Assembly: GCA_025361935.1 (NCBI GenBank) | Contig: JANYJB010000067.1 | Span: 1 to 63,236 of the forward strand | Source: Verrucomicrobiota bacterium | Lineage (GTDB): Bacteria > Verrucomicrobiota > Verrucomicrobiia > Opitutales > Opitutaceae | Reading direction: 5' to 3' | Length of the DNA stretch: 63,236 bases | Shown: piece by piece, positions 27,734-34,989 of the stretch | Numbering within the stretch: the first letter of the stretch is position 1 | Layout of the letters: each line of letters opens with the position of its first letter | Notes under the pieces: generated by a model | What the model was told of the DNA's origin: nothing | The model's input: the letters and a program-made list of their open reading frames with translations, nothing else | Database searches by the model: none | Made by a program: the position numbers and the translations under genes

Positions 27734-28698
27734 CAGGCGGAGAGTTCCCCGTTGGTGCGGCCGATCAGGTCTCGCACGGTTTCCCTGATCGAGATCTCCA
27801 AGGGAATCTTCGGCATCCAGCCCGTCCGCCGGATCTTCGCGATGTCGAGATGGACGCGCGGACTGTCACCGAGCCATCCCCTCTCACCGCCGCTTGTCAC
27901 GAAACGCACGCCCCTCAAGCCAAGCTCTTCGCAGACCACGACTGCCAGACGGCTGATTTCAACCATCCCTTCGTGCCCGAGATTGAAGACCGCCTTGCGC
28001 CCGGTGTCGGCCTCAAGCGCAGAAAATACGCCCGCAACGGTGTCGCGCACGTCGAGGAAGGCTTTACGTTGCCGCGCGTCGCCCATTATCTCGAGGCGGG
28101 TCGGATCAGTCCGGAGCTTTCTCAAAAAATCCACCACCACGCCGTGGCTGTAGCGAGGGCCCGTGCAGCTTGCTAAACGGAAGGCCAGCGTGCGCATGCC
28201 GAAATACTCCCCATACGCCTCCAGCATCGACTCGCCTGCCAGCTTGCTGGCTCCGTAAAGCGAAGTCTGCACAAGCGGATGATCCTCTGGCGTCGGAAAA
28301 ACCGCCGGTTCCCCATAAACCGTCGCGCTGCTGGCGAAGACAAAGGTTGTTGCGCCCGCGCTGCGCGCCGCCTCGAGCACGTTCCAAGTCGCGAGCGTGT
28401 TCTGTTCCAGATCGACGCGCAGGCGGCCGGGGCCGTGGCGCACATCTGCATTGGCCTGAAAATGAAAAACCGTGTCGGAATCTTTGGTCGCCGCGACGAG
28501 CGCGGTGAGGTCTTGCGTGTCGGCGTTCACCACGCGCAGGCGCGGGTCCGCGGCATGTGCGGCGAGGTTGCGCTGGTCGCCTGTGGAAAAGTTGTCGAAC
28601 ACCACCACCGACTCCGCACCGTCGGCGAGCAGCCGGTCCACGATGTGGCTGCCGATGAACCCGGCCCCGCCGGTCACGAGGGCGCGACGCGGGCTCAT
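27733..28698 (-). CDS. NAD-dependent sugar epimerase/dehydratase (extended SDR)
   Basis: A 321-residue extended short-chain dehydrogenase. It has the nucleotide-binding TGGAGFIGSHIVDRL at the N terminus, the catalytic Ser-Tyr-Lys region SSATVYGEP and SLYGASKLAGE (YxxxK), and the acidic DNFSTGD that selects NAD. It resembles UDP-glucose/galactose 4-epimerases and GDP-sugar epimerases. Placed in a GDP-heptose gene set, it may epimerise or dehydrate the nucleotide-heptose; that is inference. ATGA overlap with gmhA and a 1-bp overlap with the GT39 gene. Confidence 0.85.
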   Translation of the reverse strand: MSPRRALVTGGAGFIGSHIVDRLLADGAESVVVFDNFSTGDQRNLAAHAADPRLRVVNADTQDLTALVAATKDSDTVFHFQANADVRHGPGRLRVDLEQNTLATWNVLEAARSAGATTFVFASSATVYGEPAVFPTPEDHPLVQTSLYGASKLAGESMLEAYGEYFGMRTLAFRLASCTGPRYSHGVVVDFLRKLRTDPTRLEIMGDARQRKAFLDVRDTVAGVFSALEADTGRKAVFNLGHEGMVEISRLAVVVCEELGLRGVRFVTSGGERGWLGDSPRVHLDIAKIRRTGWMPKIPLEISIRETVRDLIGRTNGELSA

Positions 28699-29273
28699 GC
28701 GCGGCCGAGGGCCCGCTCACGGAGCGCCTCGGTAAAAATGTGGTTCAACACAAGGTGTCCGTCCTCGACCGGCCCGTAATCGTCGCTGCGCAGATGCACG
28801 ACCGCGTCGGCCATCCGCGCCAGTTTGCCGCCGGTGAATCCTACCAGCGCCACCACCCGGCCGCCGCGGGCGCGGGCAAACTCCGCCGCCTTCACCACGT
28901 TTTCCGAGTTGCCGCTGGCCGAAAGCGTCACGAGCACGTCGCCCGGCCCGAGCAGGTTTTCCATCTGCTCGACAAATACGTTCGCGTAGCCGAGATCGTT
29001 GGCGAGCGAGGAGAACCACGCCATGTTGTCGTTGAGACTGATCACGCGCAGCCGGGGTTTGCCCGCCGCCACCGCGTTTTTCCCAAAGTCGGCCGCCATG
29101 TGCGAGGCCGTGGAGGCGCTGCCGCCATTGCCGCAAATGAACACCGTGCGCTGCCGGTCGTAGGCGTCCAGCAGCACGTCGGCTGCCTTCACGACGGCCT
29201 CGGCATCCATCGCCGCCAGCATCGCGTGCAAACGGTCCAGATAGGCGCGCACTTTGTCGGACGAGTAGCTCAT
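28695..29273 (-). CDS. gmhA: Sedoheptulose 7-phosphate isomerase-like SIS protein
   Basis: Catalyses the first step of heptose synthesis, sedoheptulose 7-phosphate to D-glycero-D-manno-heptose 7-phosphate. The 192-residue protein is a single SIS domain with GNGGSASTASHMAADFGK, TLSASGNSENVV and a C-terminal EDGHLVLNHIFTEALR helix, as in GmhA. The next two upstream genes encode the matching kinase and the fused phosphatase/nucleotidyltransferase. Four-base gap to the kinase gene. Confidence 0.88.
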   Translation of the reverse strand: MSYSSDKVRAYLDRLHAMLAAMDAEAVVKAADVLLDAYDRQRTVFICGNGGSASTASHMAADFGKNAVAAGKPRLRVISLNDNMAWFSSLANDLGYANVFVEQMENLLGPGDVLVTLSASGNSENVVKAAEFARARGGRVVALVGFTGGKLARMADAVVHLRSDDYGPVEDGHLVLNHIFTEALRERALGRA

Positions 29274-29277
29274 GTGA

Positions 29278-30261
29278 TCAATCCCCCACGTAAATGATGC
29301 GCGTGCCCTGCCGTTCCAACCTAAAATCCACCTGTCGCAGATCGGCCAGCGCCGCCTTCACCGCTTGCTGCCGCTCGGGCTCCACGTAAAACAAAAAAAA
29401 ACCTCCGCCGCCCGCGCCCAGAATCTTGCCACCCGCGGCGCCAGCCTTCGTCGCACGCCCGTAGATGTCGTCCAGCCCCGGCGCACTGATGCCGGCCGCC
29501 AGTTGTTTTTTAAGGAGCCAGCCTTCGTGCAGGGTCGCGCCCACTGCGGCGATGTTTCCCCGCCCAAGCTCGACGCGCAATTCATCCGCCTGGTCGCGCA
29601 TGCGCGTGAGGTGCTGGCGGAGCCGCGCGTCGGCGGTCATGTTTTTCTTCTGCTCCGTGAGAATGTCGCCCGCCTTCCGGGTGACACCCGTGTAAAATAA
29701 CATCAGCCGCTGTTCCAACCCCTCGCGCATCCCCGGCACCATCACGATGGGGTCAACCTGCACCGACCCGTCCGGCAAAAAACGGATATAGTTTATGCCG
29801 CCGTAGGCGGAGGCGTATTGGTCCTGCTTGCCGATGGGGTCGCCCAGACGGTCGATCTCGACCTCGCAGGCGAGCGCGGCGCAGGTTTCGTGTGAAGGCA
29901 TGCGTCCTTGCTGCACCAGCAGGGCATGCATCAGGCCGACCGAGAACGCCGACGAACTTCCCAGTCCGCTGCCAGACGATGGAATGTCGGCGAAGCTCGT
30001 GATCTCCAAAAAATCCTTGGTTCCCGCCGCGCGCAGACACTCGCGGATCAGGGGATGCTGGATGGAGTCGATATCCGCGCAGGTTTCCGTGCGGGAGTAT
30101 TTCAACACGAACTGGCGCTCAAAAAATCGGTGGATCGCCAGATACACAAACTTGTCGATAGCCGTGCTCACCACCGCTCCGTAATCGTGCCGGTAAAAGT
30201 CCGCTAGGTCGGTGCCGCCACCGGCAAAACTGACGCGAAAAGGCGTTTGGCTGATGATCAT
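29278..30261 (-). CDS. hddA: D-glycero-D-manno-heptose 7-phosphate kinase (GHMP family, HddA-like)
   Basis: A 327-residue GHMP kinase: N-terminal RVSFAGGGTDLADFY, the ATP-binding loop PSSGSGLGSSSAFSVG (about 97-112) and C-terminal ILGAGGGGFFLFYV. HddA-type kinases phosphorylate heptose 7-phosphate at C1 in the GDP-heptose route, unlike the PfkB-type HldE of the ADP-heptose route. The family match and neighbours support GDP-heptose. Its start overlaps the end of the HddC-GmhB gene by ATGA. Confidence 0.85.
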   Translation of the reverse strand: MIISQTPFRVSFAGGGTDLADFYRHDYGAVVSTAIDKFVYLAIHRFFERQFVLKYSRTETCADIDSIQHPLIRECLRAAGTKDFLEITSFADIPSSGSGLGSSSAFSVGLMHALLVQQGRMPSHETCAALACEVEIDRLGDPIGKQDQYASAYGGINYIRFLPDGSVQVDPIVMVPGMREGLEQRLMLFYTGVTRKAGDILTEQKKNMTADARLRQHLTRMRDQADELRVELGRGNIAAVGATLHEGWLLKKQLAAGISAPGLDDIYGRATKAGAAGGKILGAGGGGFFLFYVEPERQQAVKAALADLRQVDFRLERQGTRIIYVGD

Positions 30262-31589
30262 CGGCTGAAGACCTCACGCTCGGAAAGCGCCCGCGCAAAG
30301 GCGAGCAGTGAATCATACTCCGCGTCCGGCTTGCAGGTCGTGCGTTCACGGGCGCGTGACGCCTCGTCGCCGACCAGCACCGTGCGAATGCCCGCCGCCC
30401 GGCCCGCCCGGATATCGGTTGCCCGGTCGCCCACGATCACCGCACCGGCCAAATCGACGTTCAACTCGCGCATCGCCTTAAAAATCATTCCCGGCGAAGG
30501 CTTCCGGCACCGGCAGGCGCGGCGCAACTCCACATTGCCACCTTCATCATGGTGCGTCTCGGGATGGTGCGGACAATGGTAGATCGCCGCCAGCTTCCCG
30601 CCCGCGGCGGCGATTTCCTCACGCAGGCGTTCATGGATGCGCGCGAGCGTTTCCTCGTCGCAAAGTCCGCGCGCGATCACGGGCTGGTTTGTCACCACCA
30701 CACAACGTAGCCCGAGTCGGTTGAGCAGCGCCACCGCCTCCCCCGCCCCCGGCAGAACCACGAGCCCTTCCGGATTTCCGATCAAACCCGCTTCGCGATT
30801 AAGCACGCCGTCCCTGTCCAGAAACACGGTCGTCAACGCCCGCGGGTTCGCCCGCGCCGTTTCCGCAGCGGCTCTGTCCGTGATAAACTCCTCAACCTGG
30901 GCCAGCCGCACCGGCGTCCCCATGTCCTTGACGTAACCCTCCGCCTCGAGAGCGTGCGCACACACGACCTCGCCGCACGCCAGCAACGCCGGAAAAATAT
31001 CCGCGCCAAAATCCGTCGGCCTGCCCTCCGGAACAAAATCCAGAACGCGGCGGTTCAGCACGTAAACGCCCGCATTGGCCACATTCCGGTAGCGGCGGCC
31101 CGGTTCGCGCCGATGCACAAACTCCGTCACCCGCCCGGCCTCGTCCGCCACTACGAGATGCGAATCTTCGGGATGATCGGACGCACGCACAAGCAGCGTG
31201 CATGCGGGCCGATGGCGTTCGTGCGCTGCGAGCAACGCGCCCGTGTCAAAATCCATAAAAACATCTCCGTAGGCCACGACGAACTCTTCGTCCAATAGCC
31301 CGCCTAACTCGTGCAGGGCCCCGGCGGTTCCGCGCGGCGTTTCCTCGATGACCGTCTCGACCGTGCAACCGGGGATCGGCGATTGGGCGTAGACGTCGGC
31401 AATGACTTGGCCCAGATATCCCGCCGAAAGCACAAACCGGCGCACCCCTCCGCGCGCGAGGCACGCCATGATGTGATCAAGCACCCGCACGCCACCGACG
31501 GGCAGCATCGGCTTCGGCAGGGTGCGCGCTCGTTCACCGAGCCGCGTTCCCTTTCCCCCGCATAGAATGACTGCCTGGGTGACTGGCAT
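30258..31589 (-). CDS. Fused heptose-1-phosphate guanylyltransferase and heptose bisphosphatase (HddC-GmhB)
   Basis: A 443-residue two-domain protein. Residues 1 to about 235 form a nucleotidyltransferase with AVILCGGKGTRLGERARTLP and later DFGADIFPALL. Residues about 250-443 form a HAD phosphatase with VFLDRDGVLNREAG, VVTNQPVIARG and zinc-site-like residues YHCPHHPETHHDEGG and CRCRKP typical of GmhB. GmhB removes the C7 phosphate and HddC adds GMP, so steps 3 and 4 of the pathway are on one chain. ATG at 31589 was chosen over an upstream in-frame start at 31652. Confidence 0.88.
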   Translation of the reverse strand: MPVTQAVILCGGKGTRLGERARTLPKPMLPVGGVRVLDHIMACLARGGVRRFVLSAGYLGQVIADVYAQSPIPGCTVETVIEETPRGTAGALHELGGLLDEEFVVAYGDVFMDFDTGALLAAHERHRPACTLLVRASDHPEDSHLVVADEAGRVTEFVHRREPGRRYRNVANAGVYVLNRRVLDFVPEGRPTDFGADIFPALLACGEVVCAHALEAEGYVKDMGTPVRLAQVEEFITDRAAAETARANPRALTTVFLDRDGVLNREAGLIGNPEGLVVLPGAGEAVALLNRLGLRCVVVTNQPVIARGLCDEETLARIHERLREEIAAAGGKLAAIYHCPHHPETHHDEGGNVELRRACRCRKPSPGMIFKAMRELNVDLAGAVIVGDRATDIRAGRAAGIRTVLVGDEASRARERTTCKPDAEYDSLLAFARALSEREVFSR

Positions 31590-31608
31590 CGCGTTTGGGT
31601 AAAATGTA

Positions 31609-32343
31609 TCAGGAGCCGACACGGACCGCCCTCGGTTCAAGGGAAAGACCAAGGCACAGATTGCAGAAAAGCCGCGGGGTGAAAAAAAACGGAAACCACG
31701 AGCGTTTCTTTAAAACAAAATAAGGCGCCATCTCCTCTTGGATTTCCGCCGGCAGGTTGATGTGCTCGCGCTTGTAGAACCAAGAGTAGTCGCCCCCGAA
31801 GTTTTTTTTGTAAATCCGCTCGGCGGAGATTTTCCGCGCAATTTTGTAGGCCAGGCTGTCCTCCGTCGGGATCACGATCAGCAACTGGCCGCGCTCCTTG
31901 TTGAGGATGCGGTGTATTTCGGCCAACGCCTTCGGCAGATCCGGAAGATGCTCGAACACATGGACGGCCACCACTCGGTCAAAGTATCCGTCGGGAAAGG
32001 GAAGCCTCTTCTGGCAGTCACCGGTCAAAACCTGCACATTTGGAAATTCCCGGCGGATTTCAGCCGCCATGTTCTCGCGCAGTTCCAGGCAATGATAGCC
32101 CTTCTCTTGGGCCGGTGTCAGCCGCTCGTAACGCAGATGTTCGCCAAGCCCGGCGCCGACCTCCAGCGTGGTGGCGAAGCCCGGCTTGGAATGCCGCACG
32201 GGAAACGCGTGGTTGAACCGCTCCATGAGGCCGAAGCGCCTCGGCAGCACTTCGTGCCACAGCTTCATAAACTCATCGCTGATCCGGCGCTGCTCCGCAG
32301 TCAGGGGTGGCAGTATCTTGGGCCATTTCTGCGGTGCTGGCAT
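31609..32343 (-). CDS. Class I SAM-dependent methyltransferase of the glycan operon
   Basis: A 244-residue methyltransferase. Motif I is TLEVGAGLGEH, the acidic ribose-binding residue is in CLELRENM, and motif IV-V is FDRVVAVHVFEHLPDLPKAL. This HVFEHL pattern is common in small-molecule and sugar O-methyltransferases. The C-terminal end has a short hydrophobic stretch (SWFPFFFTPRLFCNLCLGL) that may touch the membrane. It lies 3 bp after the GT2 gene and 19 bp before the HddC-GmhB gene. Confidence 0.82.
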   Translation of the reverse strand: MPAPQKWPKILPPLTAEQRRISDEFMKLWHEVLPRRFGLMERFNHAFPVRHSKPGFATTLEVGAGLGEHLRYERLTPAQEKGYHCLELRENMAAEIRREFPNVQVLTGDCQKRLPFPDGYFDRVVAVHVFEHLPDLPKALAEIHRILNKERGQLLIVIPTEDSLAYKIARKISAERIYKKNFGGDYSWFYKREHINLPAEIQEEMAPYFVLKKRSWFPFFFTPRLFCNLCLGLSLEPRAVRVGS

Positions 32344-32346
32344 GGG

Positions 32347-33294
32347 TCAGGAAGCCGCGTCGCCGGCGGAAAATCCCGTGGCGCGATCAACGATGAACTT
32401 CGGCCTCATCCGCACCTCGTCATAAATGCGCGAGATATATTCGCCCAGTATCCCGATGGTGATGAGCTGCACGCCGCCGAGAAAAGCGATCAGGATGACC
32501 ATCGTCGGATTGCCCCAAATGATGGGATAGCCGACAAACTTCAGCCCAAGGTAAAGTGCCGCCAGAAACAACGCGCCGCCCGCCGTCGCGAAACCCATGA
32601 TGGAGCTCAGTCTGAGCGCCGCCGTCGAGAAGCACAGCAGGCCGTTGATCCCGATTTTCAGGGAGCCCGTCACCGGATACTTGCTTTCGCCCGACGATCT
32701 CGCCGGCCGCTCAAACACAATCGTCGTCTGCCGAAACCCGACCAGCGACACGAGACCTCGCAGGAAACCGTGGCACTCCTTCAGGCGGTTGATCTCGTCA
32801 ACCACCCTGCGGCTCATTAGCCGGAAATCTCCCGTGTTTTCCGGTATATCCACCTCCGCGATGCGCCGCATCAGCCAATAGGCCGCCCTTGCTATCACCC
32901 GACGCAGCAACGGTTCGCCCTGCCTCGACTTGCGCTGGGCCAGCACCACGTCGAACCCCTCGCGCAACCGGGCGACCATTTCCGTGATAAGCTCGGGCGG
33001 GTCCTGCATATCCACGTCCATCACCACAACGGCGCGACCCGCCGAATACTGCATGCCCGCCAGCGTGGCCATCGGCTGGCCGACTCGCCGGCTAAAAGTG
33101 ATCAGCTTCACCCGCGTGTCGCGGCTCCGCTCATCGAGGATGACCTCCTGCGTCCGGTCCGGCGACGGGTCCAGACAGAAGATGATTTCAAAATCCCCCG
33201 TCGCCGCCGCTTCGACGACCGGCACGACCCGCCGCAGAAAACCGGCTATGCTGTGCTCTTCCTTGTAAACGGGGACGACGACCGAGAGTTCCAT
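32347..33294 (-). CDS. DPM1-like polyprenyl-phosphate glycosyltransferase (GT2) with membrane anchor
   Basis: A 315-residue enzyme: GT2 domain with [18 protein letters not shown], the Asp cluster [14 protein letters not shown], and [12 protein letters not shown], then two C-terminal hydrophobic segments (about 230-290). Such enzymes (DPM1/GtrB/ArnC type) move a sugar from a nucleotide donor to polyprenyl phosphate. As first gene of the operon it could make the lipid-linked donor for GT39 at the end. The start was set at MELSVVVP; an in-frame upstream ATG at 33399 would add 35 residues running into the divergent leuB promoter region. Confidence 0.88.
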   Translation of the reverse strand: MELSVVVPVYKEEHSIAGFLRRVVPVVEAAATGDFEIIFCLDPSPDRTQEVILDERSRDTRVKLITFSRRVGQPMATLAGMQYSAGRAVVVMDVDMQDPPELITEMVARLREGFDVVLAQRKSRQGEPLLRRVIARAAYWLMRRIAEVDIPENTGDFRLMSRRVVDEINRLKECHGFLRGLVSLVGFRQTTIVFERPARSSGESKYPVTGSLKIGINGLLCFSTAALRLSSIMGFATAGGALFLAALYLGLKFVGYPIIWGNPTMVILIAFLGGVQLITIGILGEYISRIYDEVRMRPKFIVDRATGFSAGDAAS

Positions 33295-33406
33295 GTCTGG
33301 TGCAATCCCATTGACCGCCTCAGCCAAAGGCAATCCCAACGGCGCGATCACCCCAACACTGCCTGCTTGTATCCCCGCCCTTAGGATTGCCAACCTCACC
33401 GTTTAT

Positions 33407-34510
33407 ATGCCGACCCTTAAATTTGCCGTTCTTCCTGGAGACTACATCGGACCCGAGGTCATGACCGAGGCCCTGCGCGTGCTCGAACACGTCGCCAAGC
33501 AGGAAAACCTCACCCTGTCCTACCAGACCGCCGACGTCGGCGGCGCCGGCATCGACAACCACGGCAAGGCCCTCCCCGATTCCACGCTCGCGCTCTGCCA
33601 GCAGGCCGACGCCATCCTCTTCGGCTCCGTCGGCGGCCCGAAGTGGGAGAAACTCCCCCCCAAGGAACAGCCCGAGCGCGCCGCCCTCCTGCCGCTCCGC
33701 AAGGCCTTCAATCTCTTTGCCAACATCCGCCCCGGCCTCCTCTACCCCGACCTCACCGACGCCTCCCCGCTCAAGACCGAGCGCATCCCCAACGGCATCG
33801 ACATCGTCTGCATCCGCGAGCTCACCGGCGGCATCTATTTCGGCCTCCCCAAGACCACCACCACGCTCCCGAACGGCGAAGAGCAAGCCGTGGACACGAT
33901 GGTTTACAAGACCTCCGAGATCGAACGCATCTCCGAGGTCGCCGCCGTAACCGCCCGCGCCCGCGGCAAGAAAGTCTGCTCCGTGGACAAGGCCAACGTC
34001 CTCGAAACCTCCGTCCTCTGGCGCCGCGTCGTCACCGCCTACTTCGCGAAAAACCACCCCGACCTCGCGCTCAGCCACATGTATGTGGACAACGCCGCCA
34101 TGCAGCTCGCGCGCGACCCGAACCAGTTCGACGTGCTCTTCACCGAAAACATGTTTGGCGATATCCTCTCCGACGAGATGGCCGTGATCTGCGGCTCCCT
34201 CGGCATGCTGTCCAGCGCCTCCCTCGGCACGGGTAAAAACTCCCTCGGCCTGCCCTTCGGTCTCTTCGAGCCCGCCGGCGGCACCGCGCCCGACATCGCC
34301 GGCAAGGGCATCGCCAATCCCTGCGCCCAGATTCTCTCCGTCGCCATGATGCTGCGCTACAGCTTCGGCCTCGACGCCGTGGCCGACAAGATCGAGGCCG
34401 CCGTCCGCAAGGCCGTCGCCACCGACGGCGTGCGCACCGGCGATATCGCCTTCGGCAAAAAAGCCGTCGGCACCAAAGCCATGGCCGACGCGATCATCGC
34501 CAATCTGTAA
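33407..34510 (+). CDS. leuB: 3-isopropylmalate dehydrogenase
   Basis: Oxidative decarboxylation of 3-isopropylmalate in leucine synthesis. The 367-residue protein has [23 protein letters not shown], the metal/substrate region [16 protein letters not shown], and [15 protein letters not shown] with the Mg-binding Asp, then [15 protein letters not shown]. Divergent from the glycan operon across 112 bp. No leuA, leuC or leuD adjacent. Its stop is 8 bp before an ACGAAT-type repeat. Confidence 0.96.
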   Translation: MPTLKFAVLPGDYIGPEVMTEALRVLEHVAKQENLTLSYQTADVGGAGIDNHGKALPDSTLALCQQADAILFGSVGGPKWEKLPPKEQPERAALLPLRKAFNLFANIRPGLLYPDLTDASPLKTERIPNGIDIVCIRELTGGIYFGLPKTTTTLPNGEEQAVDTMVYKTSEIERISEVAAVTARARGKKVCSVDKANVLETSVLWRRVVTAYFAKNHPDLALSHMYVDNAAMQLARDPNQFDVLFTENMFGDILSDEMAVICGSLGMLSSASLGTGKNSLGLPFGLFEPAGGTAPDIAGKGIANPCAQILSVAMMLRYSFGLDAVADKIEAAVRKAVATDGVRTGDIAFGKKAVGTKAMADAIIANL

Positions 34511-34518
34511 ACCGGCTG

Positions 34519-34973
34519 TCCACGAATCACACGAATCGGCGCGAATGCAGACCGAGAAAGACATCCCGCTGGCAGACGAGGTTTACGCCATCATGGGCGC
34601 GGCCTTCGAGGTCTACAACGAGCTGGGCGCCGGATTTCTTGAACCGGTTTATCAGGAAGCCTTGGAACTTGAACTTCGGTTGCGCGGCATCGAATTCCTC
34701 AGCCAGCCAAAACTTCAGATCACCTACAAAGAGCATCCGCTCCAAAAGGAATACGTTGCCGACCTGATCGTGTTTAAAACCATCATCGTGGAACTCAAAG
34801 CCCTCGACCAACTCTCCGGTCGCGAAGAGTCCCAACTGCTCAATTACCTCAAGGTCACTCAGAAAAAAGTCGGCCTCATCATCAACTTCGGCAGCCACCC
34901 AAAACTTCAATGGGTCCGCAGAGTCCTCTGATAATTTCTCCGCCATTCGTGTCTCTTCGTGTCCATTCGTGGA
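34519..34973. repeat. Inverted ACGAAT-type repeats framing the GxxExxY gene
   Basis: Left arm 34519-34547 is TCCACGAATCACACGAATCG plus GCGCGAATG: three roughly 10-bp ACGAAT units. The right arm, about 34944-34973, has three ATTCGTGT-like units in inverse orientation, ending in ATTCGTGGA. Read as reverse complement it matches the left arm unit by unit with a few changes. The start codon of the enclosed gene lies inside the third left unit. The whole cassette inserts between leuB and alaS. Mobility is inference; no target duplication was seen. Confidence 0.65.
34545..34931 (+). CDS. GxxExxY protein (PD-(D/E)XK-like)
   Basis: A 128-residue protein with the diagnostic GAGFLEPVYQEAL (GxxExxY) followed by YKEHPLQKEYVADLIV and VVELKALDQLS-like residues (IIVELKALDQL), the E-x-K of a PD-(D/E)XK nuclease-like core, and VGLIINFGSHP. 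Biochemical role of the family is unknown; many copies occur in environmental genomes next to short repeats. Flanking inverted repeats and a start codon within one of them suggest it travels as a cassette. Confidence 0.85.
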   Translation: MQTEKDIPLADEVYAIMGAAFEVYNELGAGFLEPVYQEALELELRLRGIEFLSQPKLQITYKEHPLQKEYVADLIVFKTIIVELKALDQLSGREESQLLNYLKVTQKKVGLIINFGSHPKLQWVRRVL

Positions 34974-34989
34974 TAAAAATCATTCTCCC

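Noticed and set aside
33320-34564. 414-residue minus-strand frame over leuB
   Set aside because: Gly/Asp-rich antisense shadow of leuB.
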